A stretch of 64,000 nucleotides of DNA from Streptococcus halotolerans (GTDB lineage Bacteria > Bacillota > Bacilli > Lactobacillales > Streptococcaceae), in the NCBI RefSeq assembly GCF_001598035.1, contig NZ_CP014835.1, positions 124,001 through 188,000 on the forward strand, written 5' to 3'. Both the position numbers and the translations under genes were made by a program. Positions 1 to 10,489 of the stretch are shown here, piece by piece. The notes under the pieces were generated by a model. That model worked only from the letters and a program-made list of their open reading frames with translations. It ran no database searches and was not told the origin of the DNA. Position 1 is the first letter of the stretch; the number at the start of each line of letters is the position of its first letter.

Positions 1-168
1 ATTGATAATGACCGATACACGCGCTACAAGGGAGAATTACAGATTGCTTTAAAAGATTTTACCATTAGTGATAAGGCCAATGTAGTAGGACACATTTGTG
101 AGACTTCCTTGCCTTTACTAGAGACGTTAGAGGCTTGGGAAGACTTTAAATTAATCATTAAATCTTAG
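1..168 (+). CDS. C-terminal fragment of probable MupG/DUF871 family protein (partial)
   Basis: Frame 1 is open from the window edge to a TAG at 166-168, giving the last 55 residues of a protein. The stretch RYKGELQIALKDF, then NVVGHI and a final ETLEAWEDFKL pattern, resembles the C-terminal domain of DUF871 proteins (MupG, 6-phospho-N-acetylmuramidase family), which often sit beside lactose/cellobiose-type PTS genes as here. The identification rests on recall of the C-terminal motif only, and the catalytic TIM barrel is outside the window. It ends about 110 bases before the next gene, with no clear terminator between. Confidence 0.5.
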   Translation: MDNDRYTRYKGELQIALKDFTISDKANVVGHICETSLPLLETLEAWEDFKLIIKS

Positions 169-224
169 TCACTGATTTTCAGTTTCACAACGGAAAAAGA
201 CAGGCTTTTTACCAGGTAATCTTC

Positions 225-233
225 TGCTATAAT
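225..233 (+). promoter_or_regulatory. Extended -10 promoter of the PTS regulator gene
   Basis: TGC followed by TATAAT (228-233) is a perfect extended -10 element. Initiation would fall near 240, giving a leader of about 38 nt before the ATG at 278. No convincing -35 box is visible. Confidence 0.6.
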
Positions 234-277
234 GAGAAATGTAAGGGCTAACATAATCAGGAGTGAAAGGAGGACGA

Positions 278-2272
278 ATGCTTTCTAAAAAAGAAATGTC
301 ACTAATGGATTTTTTAATAAAGCAGAGGTCTACATTTGTCTCTAGTGAAGATATTGGTCATCAGCTAGGGATGAGTGATCGCACGGTCAGAAAGTACCTC
401 AGTCAGTTATCAGACACGATTGTTGGACATGGTGCTAGTATTATCTCTAAGAGAGGTTATGGTTACCAACTGATGGTTGATGATCAGCCGATGTTTGAGC
501 TTTTTTGGCAAAACCTGTTAGCAGCAAAACGCAATGTGAAAGACGTTTTACAAATTGAGGAGGCAGAAGATCGTAAACACTACATCTTAAATAAACTCTT
601 TTTTGAAGATAAACAGCAGTCCTTAAAAAGCCTTGCTAAAGAATTATTCATTAGTCGCACAACCTTAAATAATGTCCTTTCTCTGATTCGTGAGACTCTC
701 CTGCCTTATGGTTTAACCCTATTGACAAATAAACAGATGATCACTGTTCTGGGGTCTGAAGCAGATATGAGGCGCTTTATTATGGACTATTTCTTTGTCA
801 ATAGTTTTGATGAGTCCATGTCTGGCATGGTAGAACACTATTTTGTGTCGACGATCAATTTTCCAGAATTGACCATTTTTGTCATAGATGAATGTCGCAA
901 TGCTGACTTGAAATTATCTGATTTTATTATTCAGAATTTAGTGCTACACATTGCGCTAATGCTTCAACGAATACGACTTGGTTATCCTTTAAAAAGCTTT
1001 AATAGTTCTGATGTCATTGAATCATCTGAAGAATACCGCGTCGCTAAGAGAATCTTAAATCGAGTTGAAGAGGCTTATGATATCAGTTTTCCTAAGGAAG
1101 AAGCTAATTATATCGCCCTTCATTTGACAGTTAAGAATTCATCAGTCAATCCTGCTACAACAGGATTTTCGACAGGTTTAATTGAGTATCATCTGAAAGA
1201 AAAATTTGTAGAAGCGAGCCAGCTCATTGCCGTTCCTTTTTATTTGGATAATGATCTCCTTAATGGCTTGACTGCCCATATGACACCGCTTCTAAGTCGC
1301 TTGAAAAATAAGATTCAAATGACCAATCCTCTGACAGAACAACTAAAACAGGATTACCCAGAAGTTTTCGAGATGACCAAGCATGTTTTTAAAGACATGC
1401 CGGAATTGTCACCCTATCAGGTAACTGACGATGAATGGGCCTATATTACCCTTCATCTGATGGCAGCTATTGAGCGTTATTCCAACAAAAATAAATTAAA
1501 TGTCTTGGTAGTCTGTGCGACAGGATACGGTAGTGCCTTGATGCTAAAAAATCGTTTGGAAAAAGAATTTGGCGGTAGCTTGCAGATTGTGGATGCGATT
1601 AGTTACTATGAATTATCTGAAAAAAGACTTCAGTCTATTGATCTGATTATTTCATCCATTAGTCTTTCCAATCTGATGTTTTTAACGCCTGTCATAAATG
1701 TTAGCGTTTTCTTAAATGACGAAGACATTGCGAGAATAAGAAGTTATTTATCAGAAGAAATCTCTGTAAACTATAACAGTAGGGGGCAGAGGAAGCTAAG
1801 CGATGAAAAAGCTTGTCAGATTGCCGAAGAGATGTTTGTTTCAAAACGCTTTTTCTATTTTGAACAAGAACTCTCTAAAGCTGAAGTCCTTGAGACTATG
1901 GTCAGCAGTTTAGAAGAATCAAGAGATGACCAGTTCGTTGAGCAATTTTTAAAACAAATGGAATTACGTGAAAGTTATAGTCCCATTGTTTATGGTAATA
2001 CGCTAGCCTTTCCGCACCCGTCATCAGCTATGTCTTTGTCTGAACAAGTGGTTGTTGGTGTTCTTAAAGAACCCCTTCAGTGGAATGAAGAGCATTGCGT
2101 TAACTTTATCTTTTTGTTGTCACCATCAAAAGGAAGCAACCCATATTTAAAACATCTGTCACCTAGTTTAGTTGACTTTGTCGAGCAGACAGAACTTCAA
2201 GAACAACTTTTAGCTAGTCCAACTGTCAATAACGTCAAAAAAATATTTATCCCTTTAATTGGGAAACATTAG
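278..2272 (+). CDS. BglG/LicR-type PRD transcriptional activator with EIIB-like and EIIA domains
   Basis: This 664-aa regulator matches the LicR/CelR/MtlR class that senses PTS phosphorylation and activates the adjacent sugar operon. In order it has a DeoR/Mga-like HTH (residues about 5-60), a second HTH region, two PRD domains (about 170-395), an EIIB-like domain with Cys413 in VVCATGYGS, and a C-terminal EIIA(Man/Fru-type) domain with His580 in AFPHP. The start was set at ATG 278 because AAAGGAGG at 265-272 is its ribosome binding site; the longer GTG frame from 263 would contain that site inside the gene. It lies just upstream of, and in line with, the cellobiose-type PTS genes, which it presumably controls. 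The length is normal for the class. Confidence 0.9.
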   Translation: MLSKKEMSLMDFLIKQRSTFVSSEDIGHQLGMSDRTVRKYLSQLSDTIVGHGASIISKRGYGYQLMVDDQPMFELFWQNLLAAKRNVKDVLQIEEAEDRKHYILNKLFFEDKQQSLKSLAKELFISRTTLNNVLSLIRETLLPYGLTLLTNKQMITVLGSEADMRRFIMDYFFVNSFDESMSGMVEHYFVSTINFPELTIFVIDECRNADLKLSDFIIQNLVLHIALMLQRIRLGYPLKSFNSSDVIESSEEYRVAKRILNRVEEAYDISFPKEEANYIALHLTVKNSSVNPATTGFSTGLIEYHLKEKFVEASQLIAVPFYLDNDLLNGLTAHMTPLLSRLKNKIQMTNPLTEQLKQDYPEVFEMTKHVFKDMPELSPYQVTDDEWAYITLHLMAAIERYSNKNKLNVLVVCATGYGSALMLKNRLEKEFGGSLQIVDAISYYELSEKRLQSIDLIISSISLSNLMFLTPVINVSVFLNDEDIARIRSYLSEEISVNYNSRGQRKLSDEKACQIAEEMFVSKRFFYFEQELSKAEVLETMVSSLEESRDDQFVEQFLKQMELRESYSPIVYGNTLAFPHPSSAMSLSEQVVVGVLKEPLQWNEEHCVNFIFLLSPSKGSNPYLKHLSPSLVDFVEQTELQEQLLASPTVNNVKKIFIPLIGKH

Positions 2273-2283
2273 GAGGAATTTTT

Positions 2284-2595
2284 ATGAAATCAATTATGTT
2301 AGTTTGTAACGCTGGTATGTCAACAAGTATGCTAGTTACTAAAATGCAAAAAGCCGCAGAAGATAAAGGTGTGGATGTTAAAATCTGGGCCGTTCCTGTG
2401 TCAGAAGCGGCTAATGAAGTAGCCGACAACGCTATTGATGTCCTACTCTTAGGCCCACAGGTCAAATTCTTGGTTAAAGAGTTTAAGGAAAAGTATGAAC
2501 CAGAAATCAAAGTAGATAGCATTAACATGGTCGACTACGGGACAATGAATGGCGCAAATGTGTTGGAGACAGCGCTTAAAATGATGGAGGACTGA
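2284..2595 (+). CDS. celA: PTS lactose/cellobiose-family EIIB component
   Basis: This 103-aa protein begins MKSIMLVCNAGMSTSML, the typical phosphocysteine loop of lactose/cellobiose-family EIIB, with Cys8 as the phosphorylation site. It accepts phosphate from the EIIA encoded next and passes it to the sugar during uptake through EIIC. AGGAGG lies just before the start, and it follows the regulator by 11 bases, so it may be cotranscribed with it. Cellobiose or a related beta-diglucoside is the likely substrate because two GH1 6-phospho-beta-glucosidases are encoded nearby; this is inference. Confidence 0.93.
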   Translation: MKSIMLVCNAGMSTSMLVTKMQKAAEDKGVDVKIWAVPVSEAANEVADNAIDVLLLGPQVKFLVKEFKEKYEPEIKVDSINMVDYGTMNGANVLETALKMMED

Positions 2596-2597
2596 GT

Positions 2598-2921
2598 ATG
2601 ACTGAACCCACAAATTTAGAAGCGATTATGGGGTTAATCATGTATGGTGGAGAAGCTAAAGGTAAAGCTGTGGAAGCCATCCGTGAGGCAAAATTAGGAA
2701 ATATTGCCCAAGCAAGAACGCGAATTGATGACGCTTACAACTCCTTGAATGTTGCACATAATTCTCAGACCGAGCTATTATCGCAAGAAGCTGCCGGACA
2801 GTCAGTGGAATTATCGCTTTTAATGGTTCATGGTCAAGATCACTTAATGACGGCTCTAACCTTTATTGATATGGCAAAAGAAGTGATTGATGTTTATGAA
2901 AAATTAGCAGAGTTGAGTTAG
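2598..2921 (+). CDS. celC: PTS lactose/cellobiose-family EIIA component
   Basis: A 107-aa all-helical EIIA of the LacF/CelC type. The signature VHGQDHLM carries His78, the position phosphorylated in IIA-Lac, with His82 also conserved. The N-terminal MYGGEAKGKAVEAI segment is typical. It starts 2 bases after the EIIB stop, and its upstream TGGAGGACTGAGT supplies a ribosome binding site inside the end of the EIIB gene, so the two are translationally linked. It transfers phosphate from HPr to the EIIB Cys8. Confidence 0.93.
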   Translation: MTEPTNLEAIMGLIMYGGEAKGKAVEAIREAKLGNIAQARTRIDDAYNSLNVAHNSQTELLSQEAAGQSVELSLLMVHGQDHLMTALTFIDMAKEVIDVYEKLAELS

Positions 2922-2925
2922 TTTT

Positions 2926-3384
2926 ATGGAAATAATCAAAACAGCAGATGTATCGATAACAGCTTTGTTTCAGGTTGTCACCGACTCCTTAAAGAGAGAT
3001 TATCATGAAAATACGCTCAAAAAGCTAACAGACGAAGCCATTGTTCCTGGATTGAATTACATCAAAACCTTTGGGTCATCTCAGCAACACCAAATCAAAG
3101 TGGTGGTGGAAAACTTTGACGCCCCAAATCAATATGTCGTAAGCTTTCATTCCAATCGAGGAAAACAGACCATTTCTTATCATTTTAAAGCGCTAGAGGC
3201 GAACAAGACACTGATTGCTTATGCCCAAGACTTGCAAGCGAGTGATATTTTCCAAAAAGGAAACCGTTTTCTCATGAATACGGTATTCAAGAAAAGCATT
3301 GAAAAGCAAACGCAAGCACAACTAGACGCTCTAGTCATGCACGCTAAGGATCTGGACACATCAGAAAAGGAAAGACAATCATGA
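2926..3384 (+). CDS. DUF3284 family protein in PTS operon
   Basis: A 152-aa soluble protein resembling the DUF3284 family that travels with cellobiose-type PTS operons in streptococci and lactobacilli. The fold looks like a START/Bet v1-like alpha-beta domain followed by a helical C-terminus; no catalytic motif is visible. It lies between the EIIA and GH1 genes, 4 bases after the first and overlapping the second by 4 bases (ATGA). The tight packing suggests a helper role in the same beta-glucoside pathway, but its biochemical function is unknown. Confidence 0.75.
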   Translation: MEIIKTADVSITALFQVVTDSLKRDYHENTLKKLTDEAIVPGLNYIKTFGSSQQHQIKVVVENFDAPNQYVVSFHSNRGKQTISYHFKALEANKTLIAYAQDLQASDIFQKGNRFLMNTVFKKSIEKQTQAQLDALVMHAKDLDTSEKERQS

Positions 3385-4820
3385 CAAATCAGATATCGCA
3401 TATCCCCAAAGACTTTCTCTGGGGATCAGCGTCAGCAGCCTACCAGGTCGAAGGGGCTTGGGATGCTGATGGCAAGTCACCATCTGTCTGGGATAATCAT
3501 GTCAAACTCCCAGGAACTACCTTTAAAGGAACGACAGGTGACATTGCAGTAGATCATTATCATCGCTACAAAGAGGACGTGGCTCTGATGGCTGAGATGG
3601 GCTTAAAAGCTTATCGCTTCTCGATTGCTTGGACACGTATTTTACCAGAAGGTCGTGGTCCTGTTAATGAAGAAGGCATTCAATTTTATTCAGATTTGAT
3701 TGATGAATTACTAAAACACCATATTGAACCCTTGATTACGCTTTATCATTGGGATTTGCCACAGTGCTTAATGGATGAGTACGGTGGTTGGGAGTCACGT
3801 CAGATTATTGATGATTTTAACGAATACGCTAGCGTTCTCTTTGACCGTTTTGGCGACCGGGTTAAATACTGGATTAGCCTAAATGAGCAAAACATTTTTG
3901 TTAGCTTGGGCTATCAGTTGGGGTTACACCCACCAGGTGTTCGAGATGATGAGCGTATGTACCAAGTGAATCATATTGCTAATCTGGCCAATGCTAAGGT
4001 GATTAATACCTTCCATCAGATGATTCCTGATGGAAAGATTGGACCAAGCTTTGCATACTCTCCAATCTATGCTAAAGATAGTCATCCCATCAATGTTTTA
4101 GCTGCTGAAAGAGCTGAGGACATGCAGTCCCATTTTTGGATGGACATTTACCTCAAAGGCAGATACCCTAAATTTGCTTTGGATAATCTGGCTAAGCAAG
4201 GCATCAGTATTGATATTCAAGAGGGAGATATGGCGCTCATCGCTTCAGCTAAACCAGATTTTTTAGGTATTAACTATTATCAATCAAATACCATGGCTTA
4301 TAACCCAATTGATGGGGTAGGACGTGGTGAGATGAATACAACCGGTAAAAAAGGAAGTTCAGGGGAATCAGGAGTTCCTGGTTTGTATAAACGCATTGAG
4401 AATCCTTTTGTTGAACGAACAAACTGGGATTGGGAAATTGATCCCATGGGTCTTCAAATTGCCATCCAACGCATTAGCAGTCGTTATGATGTTCCTGTCC
4501 TCATCACGGAAAATGGTCTTGGAGAATACGATCAAGTTGCAGAAGATGGTCACATCCATGATGACTATCGTATTGATTATCTCAGTCAGCATGTGACAGC
4601 TATTAATGATGCTATTCAAGATGGTGCCAGCGTTCTTGGCTACTGTACTTGGTCCTTTACTGATTTACTGTCATGGCTCAATGGCTATCAAAAACGTTAT
4701 GGCTTTGTTTATGTTGATAAACATGAAGTTGAAGAGGGTACCCTTGAAAGAAAACCCAAGGATAGTTTTTACTGGTATCAAGGGTTGATTAAGAAACATC
4801 ACATTGCTAAAAATAATTAA
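3381..4820 (+). CDS. bglA: GH1 6-phospho-beta-glucosidase (first copy)
   Basis: A 479-aa glycoside hydrolase family 1 enzyme, full length for the family. FLWGSASAAYQVEG is the N-terminal GH1 signature; the acid/base Glu169 lies in LNEQN and the nucleophile Glu377 in ITENGLGEYD. It hydrolyses phosphorylated beta-glucosides delivered by the PTS encoded around it. The NEQN form replaces the more common NEP of many GH1 enzymes, as also in the second copy downstream. Translation is coupled to the DUF3284 gene by a 4-base overlap, and EIIC follows after 17 bases. Confidence 0.93.
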   Translation: MTNQISHIPKDFLWGSASAAYQVEGAWDADGKSPSVWDNHVKLPGTTFKGTTGDIAVDHYHRYKEDVALMAEMGLKAYRFSIAWTRILPEGRGPVNEEGIQFYSDLIDELLKHHIEPLITLYHWDLPQCLMDEYGGWESRQIIDDFNEYASVLFDRFGDRVKYWISLNEQNIFVSLGYQLGLHPPGVRDDERMYQVNHIANLANAKVINTFHQMIPDGKIGPSFAYSPIYAKDSHPINVLAAERAEDMQSHFWMDIYLKGRYPKFALDNLAKQGISIDIQEGDMALIASAKPDFLGINYYQSNTMAYNPIDGVGRGEMNTTGKKGSSGESGVPGLYKRIENPFVERTNWDWEIDPMGLQIAIQRISSRYDVPVLITENGLGEYDQVAEDGHIHDDYRIDYLSQHVTAINDAIQDGASVLGYCTWSFTDLLSWLNGYQKRYGFVYVDKHEVEEGTLERKPKDSFYWYQGLIKKHHIAKNN

Positions 4821-4837
4821 AGTTTAGGAGAAACACT

Positions 4838-6211
4838 ATGTCAAATTTTTCTGATAAATTTATGGAAATATCTGGGAAAATAGGCTCTCAACGTCACCTT
4901 GTTGCGATCCGAGATTCCTTTATTTCAATGATGCCAATTACTATGGCGGGTTCTGTTGCTGTTTTGCTCAACGTTTTTCTAAGAGATATTCCAACCAATC
5001 TAGGCTGGGAGAGCTTTACGGCAGCTATGCAACCCATTATTGATATCAATGGTTATGTTTACTTTGGTACCATCAGTATCATGGCCCTATTCTTTGCTTT
5101 TGCCTTTGGGTACAACTTATCAGTCATGCACAAGGTTAACCCTCTGGCTGGTGGTTTGATTTCGTTTGCGTCTTTTGTAGCCACTATTCCTCAAAGTATT
5201 ACAGTCTCAACGGCTCTTGAAAAAGTGAGCCCGTCTAATATTGCTCTGTTAAAAGAGCTTGGTTTGACAGTAGTAAAAGCGGACGGTGCGACAAGTATTG
5301 AAGCAAGCCAATGGGGAGCTATCGCTCTTAGTTACGCTGGGGCGACAGGTCTCTTCACAGCTCTTGTTATTGGATTTCTTTCCATGTTCGTCTATGCCGC
5401 TTTGACCAAGCGTAACATTACGATAAAATTGCCTGATAGTGTTCCACCTGCTGTTAATAAAGCCTTTGCAGCGATTATTCCTGGTACAGCAGCTATTTAT
5501 GCTTCAGCCATTGTGGCTTACCTTGCTTTTGCAACAACTGGTTTAGCTTTGGGAGACTTGGTGTCTACCTATGTGCAAAAACCGCTCATGGGCTTATCAC
5601 AAGGTATTGGTTCAGTTGTTTTCCTATCATTCTTAGTTCAATTGTTCTGGTTCTTCGGTCTTCATGGCCACAACGTGTTAGCACCTGTGATGGATGGTAT
5701 TTATGGTGTTGCTCTTAACGAAAATACAGCAGTTTATGAAGCGACACGAAAAGTTTCAGAATTGCCATGGGATTGGACACGTGGCTCATTTGACGCTTAC
5801 GGGCAAATGGGTGGTTCAGGTATTACCCTAGCCTTGATTATTGCTATCTTTATCTTTTCAAAACGTGAAGAGCATAAAACCATCGCTAAATTGTCTGCGC
5901 CAATGGGTGTTTTCAATATTAACGAACCAATTATCTTTGGTATGCCAATTGTGCTTAACCCAAGTTTTGTGATTCCTTGGTTGATTGTCCCACCAGTATG
6001 TAATGCCATCGCTTATGTTGCGACCACTACGGGATTGATTCCACCAGTATTCTTAGCCGTTCCTTGGATTACACCTGCTGGACTTTATGCTTACCTTGCT
6101 ACGGGTGGTAGCTTTATGGCTGGCTTGGTATCTCTCTTTAACTTATTTGTGGCTTTCCTCATTTGGACGCCATTTGTGATTTCTGCCAATAAGATTAAAC
6201 CAGGAGAATAG
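4838..6211 (+). CDS. celB: PTS lactose/cellobiose-family EIIC permease
   Basis: A 457-aa multi-spanning membrane protein and the sugar channel of the cellobiose-type PTS. It begins with the usual amphipathic leader (DKFMEISGKIGSQRHLVAIRD) and has about ten hydrophobic segments. The family motif GVFNINEPIIFGMPIVLNP near residue 360 carries the substrate-binding glutamate. The start has a TTAGGAG site 9 bases upstream. Together with celA and celC it makes a complete transporter, so no component is missing. Confidence 0.93.
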   Translation: MSNFSDKFMEISGKIGSQRHLVAIRDSFISMMPITMAGSVAVLLNVFLRDIPTNLGWESFTAAMQPIIDINGYVYFGTISIMALFFAFAFGYNLSVMHKVNPLAGGLISFASFVATIPQSITVSTALEKVSPSNIALLKELGLTVVKADGATSIEASQWGAIALSYAGATGLFTALVIGFLSMFVYAALTKRNITIKLPDSVPPAVNKAFAAIIPGTAAIYASAIVAYLAFATTGLALGDLVSTYVQKPLMGLSQGIGSVVFLSFLVQLFWFFGLHGHNVLAPVMDGIYGVALNENTAVYEATRKVSELPWDWTRGSFDAYGQMGGSGITLALIIAIFIFSKREEHKTIAKLSAPMGVFNINEPIIFGMPIVLNPSFVIPWLIVPPVCNAIAYVATTTGLIPPVFLAVPWITPAGLYAYLATGGSFMAGLVSLFNLFVAFLIWTPFVISANKIKPGE

Positions 6212-6213
6212 CA

Positions 6214-6387
6214 ATGGAAAAAAACGGCTCATCCTTTTTGATCGCTTTTGGATTTTTTATCATTGCGGTTAGTCCCACCTTCGGAAATCAATATTATAAT
6301 CTGATTACGGGCTTTCTATTCATCTTTTTAGGCTTCTATTGGATGAAGAAACGTCGAAACAAGATAAACCAAAAGAAACAAGATTAG
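6214..6387 (+). CDS. Small membrane protein of 57 aa after celB
   Basis: An ATG at 6214 follows AGGAG in the last codons of celB and opens a 57-codon frame. It encodes a short soluble start, two hydrophobic segments (about residues 8-22 and 29-43) and a strongly basic tail ending KKRRNK...QKKQD. It starts 2 bases after the EIIC stop and is followed by a clear terminator, so it is the last cistron of the operon. I do not recognise a family. The positive-inside tail and the coupling to EIIC support a real membrane peptide. Confidence 0.65.
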   Translation: MEKNGSSFLIAFGFFIIAVSPTFGNQYYNLITGFLFIFLGFYWMKKRRNKINQKKQD

Positions 6388-6422
6388 ATTTTTAGATAAA
6401 AACGGTCTTTCTTGACTTTAGG

Positions 6423-6463
6423 AGTGACGATAAACGCTATCAAAAGCTTGTCGTCACTTTTTT
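6423..6463 (+). terminator. Terminator of the beta-glucoside PTS operon
   Basis: AGTGACGA (6423-6430) pairs with TCGTCACT (6451-6458), followed by a run of T. It closes the operon after the 57-aa membrane protein gene. Confidence 0.75.
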
Positions 6464-6843
6464 ATTGTCTGGGCAACAATCATCTCCAGTAGCTATTGTG
6501 ATCAGATAGGAATTGGCTAGTCCTATTATCTTCGAGTTGGTTGATAGCTTTTACCATCAATGACAGTAGTAAACAAGGGAGATGAAGTTGCCATATCGTT
6601 ATGATTGGTAGTTAATGAGAGGACTTATCGGTCATTTTTATTTTACCTGCTTTTTTATCGACACTTGCCAAGCAAAATGGTCCTATTATTTAGGTAGCTA
6701 AACCTTGTTTTTAAGACAGGTCAATGTAGGTTCGTTCAAAGGTGGCGTTTATTTGCTAGCGTAAGAGTTATGGCATAAAAGGATAATAGCGATTTAGAAG
6801 ATAGCTTGCCATGTCTTTTTAAAGTTTCTCTGTTTCAAAAATT
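6464..6843. other. Gene-free stretch between PTS operon and gabD
   Basis: About 380 bases with stop codons in all frames and no gene I can identify. It may hold decayed coding sequence, but no family is recognisable. The last bases lead into a cre-like site before the dehydrogenase gene. Confidence 0.5.
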
Positions 6844-6857
6844 TGCAAACGTTTACG
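6844..6857 (+). promoter_or_regulatory. cre-like CcpA operator upstream of gabD
   Basis: TGCAAACGTTTACG matches the cre consensus TGWAANCGNTNWCA at 12 of 14 positions and has the central CG. It lies 43 bases before the dehydrogenase start, where CcpA binding would be expected to repress. CcpA itself is encoded in this window. Confidence 0.6.
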
Positions 6858-6899
6858 AAAAAGATTACAATAATGATAACACTGAAAAAGGAGATTTTT

Positions 6900-8276
6900 A
6901 TGGCTTATCAAACGATTTACCCCTACACAAATGAAGTGCTCCATCAATTTGACAATGTTTCAGATGCAGATGTCGAAAAAGCGCTGGAAACAGGTCACCA
7001 GCTTTATAAACAATGGCGCCGAGAAGATCATTTAGAGGATCGCAAAGCGCAACTTCACAAGATTGCCGACTTACTCCGCCGCGATCGTGATAAATATGCG
7101 GAAGTAATGACTAAGGATATGGGTAAACTCTTCACAGAAGCTCAAGGTGAAGTGGAACTCTGTGCTGATATTGCGGATTACTATGCTGATAAGGCTGATG
7201 AGTTTTTGAAACCAGTTCCTCTGGAAACCGATACTGGTGATGCTTATTACCTTAAACAAGCAACTGGTGTGATCTTAGCGGTAGAGCCTTGGAATTTCCC
7301 ATTCTATCAAATCATGCGCGTGTTTGCACCTAACTTCATTGGTGGTAACCCAATGGTCTTAAAACATGCGTCAAACTGTCCAGCCTCTGCCCAAGCTTTC
7401 GAAGATTTAGTTCTTGAAGCTGGTGTGCCAGAAGGAGGATTCAAAAACCTTTTCGTTTCTTATGATCAAGTTAACACTATCATTGCAGATAAACGGGTTA
7501 CTGGTGTCTGCTTAACAGGTTCTGAGCGTGGTGGAGCATCGGTCGCTGAAGCAGCGGGACGTCATCTGAAGAAATCATCACTTGAACTTGGCGGAAATGA
7601 TGCCTTCATTATCCTTGAAGACGCTGATTTTGACTTACTGAAAGAGACCATTTTCTTTGCTCGACTTTATAATGCTGGTCAAGTATGTACCTCTTCCAAA
7701 CGTTTCATCGTTGTAGGTGAAGAAAACTATAACAAATTTGTGGATATGGTTGTGGAAACCTTTAAAACAGCTAAATGGGGCGACCCTATGGCATCTGAGA
7801 CCAGTTTAGCGCCTCTATCATCAGCTGGTGCTAAAGAAGAAGTCTTGGAGCAGATTAAATTAGCCATAGATAATGGGGCAACTGTTGAATACGGTAACGA
7901 GTTAATCGATCATCCAGGCAACTTTGTTATGCCAACGGTCTTGACCAACATTACTAATGAAAATCCAATTTACAACCAAGAAATCTTTGGTCCAGTAGCT
8001 TCCATTTACAAAGTTGATACTGAAGAAGAAGCGATTGAATTAGCGAACGATTCTAGCTACGGTCTTGGTGGTACAGTCTTCTCAAGCAATCAAGAACATG
8101 CCGAACGTGTCGCAGCTCAAATTGAAACAGGTATGAGTTTCATCAACTCTGGCTGGGCATCACTTCCAGAATTGCCATTTGGTGGGGTCAAAAATGCTGG
8201 TTATGGACGCGAACTCAGTGAACTAGGTTTTGCAACCTTCTTGAATGAGCATTTAGTCTACACACCAAAACGTTAA
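6900..8276 (+). CDS. gabD: NAD(P)-dependent succinate-semialdehyde dehydrogenase
   Basis: A 458-aa aldehyde dehydrogenase of the GabD type. The catalytic Cys263 is in AGQVCTSSKR, the general base Glu229 in LELGGNDAF, and the PWNFPF motif that positions the aldehyde is present near residue 125. It would oxidise succinate semialdehyde or another small aldehyde to the acid; cofactor preference cannot be judged from sequence. The start was set at ATG 6900 because AAAGGAG lies 8 bases upstream; the longer frame from 6843 runs through the cre-like site. The position between two GH1 genes suggests carbon-source control. Confidence 0.88.
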   Translation: MAYQTIYPYTNEVLHQFDNVSDADVEKALETGHQLYKQWRREDHLEDRKAQLHKIADLLRRDRDKYAEVMTKDMGKLFTEAQGEVELCADIADYYADKADEFLKPVPLETDTGDAYYLKQATGVILAVEPWNFPFYQIMRVFAPNFIGGNPMVLKHASNCPASAQAFEDLVLEAGVPEGGFKNLFVSYDQVNTIIADKRVTGVCLTGSERGGASVAEAAGRHLKKSSLELGGNDAFIILEDADFDLLKETIFFARLYNAGQVCTSSKRFIVVGEENYNKFVDMVVETFKTAKWGDPMASETSLAPLSSAGAKEEVLEQIKLAIDNGATVEYGNELIDHPGNFVMPTVLTNITNENPIYNQEIFGPVASIYKVDTEEEAIELANDSSYGLGGTVFSSNQEHAERVAAQIETGMSFINSGWASLPELPFGGVKNAGYGRELSELGFATFLNEHLVYTPKR

Positions 8277-8285
8277 TCATATATA

Positions 8286-8312
8286 AAAAAGGGCTTCGAT
8301 GAAGCTCTTTTT
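8286..8312 (+). terminator. Terminator after gabD
   Basis: AAAAGGGCTTC, loop GAT, GAAGCTCTTTTT: an 11-bp stem with one G-T pair that includes the A and T tracts. Confidence 0.8.
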
Positions 8313-8384
8313 AGATAGCATTATGGTTCTTTAAAACGACAAGGTATTGACCTTCTTCAATGCTTCGCCAAGTTAGTAGTATAG

Positions 8385-9893
<1,509 letters not shown>

Positions 9894-9918
9894 GTGAGTT
9901 TAATCACATTATGAAAAA

Positions 9919-9970
9919 AGAGTGGGGCAGCCATCTGTAACTCAGTGAGTACGATGATTACCCACTTTTT
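9919..9970 (+). terminator. Possible terminator after second GH1 gene
   Basis: AGTGGG (9921-9926) and CCCACT (9961-9966) followed by TTTT, with flanking A and T tracts. The loop is long (34 nt), so this is only moderately convincing. Confidence 0.45.
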
Positions 9971-10334
9971 AATATTGGCTTTTCCGCTTCTTGCTCCGAG
10001 GGTTTGACAAAACGACATTAGCTGTCCCAAAACGTTCAAAGACTATCTAGTAGAAGCATCCGTCCATCTTGTGATAGCAAAACAATTCTGACCATGAAAT
10101 GACGGCATCCTTCTTTGGTCATTTGAAAGTGAGAATGCTTAGAGGCCTGTAACTTCTCACCAGTCTATGGATGAACCTGAGTATATAAGATTATAGCAAC
10201 CATCAGCGAATAACATAAAACGATCTAGTCCTGCGAAGTCTAGTCTCTCCTTTTAAAAGGCAACCATTGAAAAGATGAGAGTTCTCATTTTCAAAATAGA
10301 CTTGCCTGAAACAACAACAAGACGAAAATACTTC
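9971..10334. other. Gene-free stretch before the bidirectional terminator
   Basis: About 360 bases without an open frame of note. The minus strand has short stop-interrupted frames that may be a decayed gene, but no family is recognisable. Confidence 0.45.
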
Positions 10335-10366
10335 AAAAAAGTATGGCCATTAGACCATACTTTTTT
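10335..10366. terminator. Bidirectional terminator
   Basis: AAAAAAGTATGG and CCATACTTTTTT form a perfect 12-bp stem with loop CCATTAGA. Symmetry of the A and T tracts lets it stop transcripts from the left and those of the minus-strand glyoxalase gene from the right. Confidence 0.85.
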
Positions 10367-10489
10367 GACTTATTTCCTGAACATTGAGTGGATATGCTAA
10401 ATGTTCGTAAAAAGCTTAAGAAAATTGTCCAAAATGGAGTGTTTCTTAAACCTGAAAGGTTCTCACTTGAGAAGTATTGTTACCCTGTC

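Noticed and set aside
10000..10330. Decayed transposase on the minus strand
   Set aside because: Short interrupted frames were seen, but no family motif could be named.
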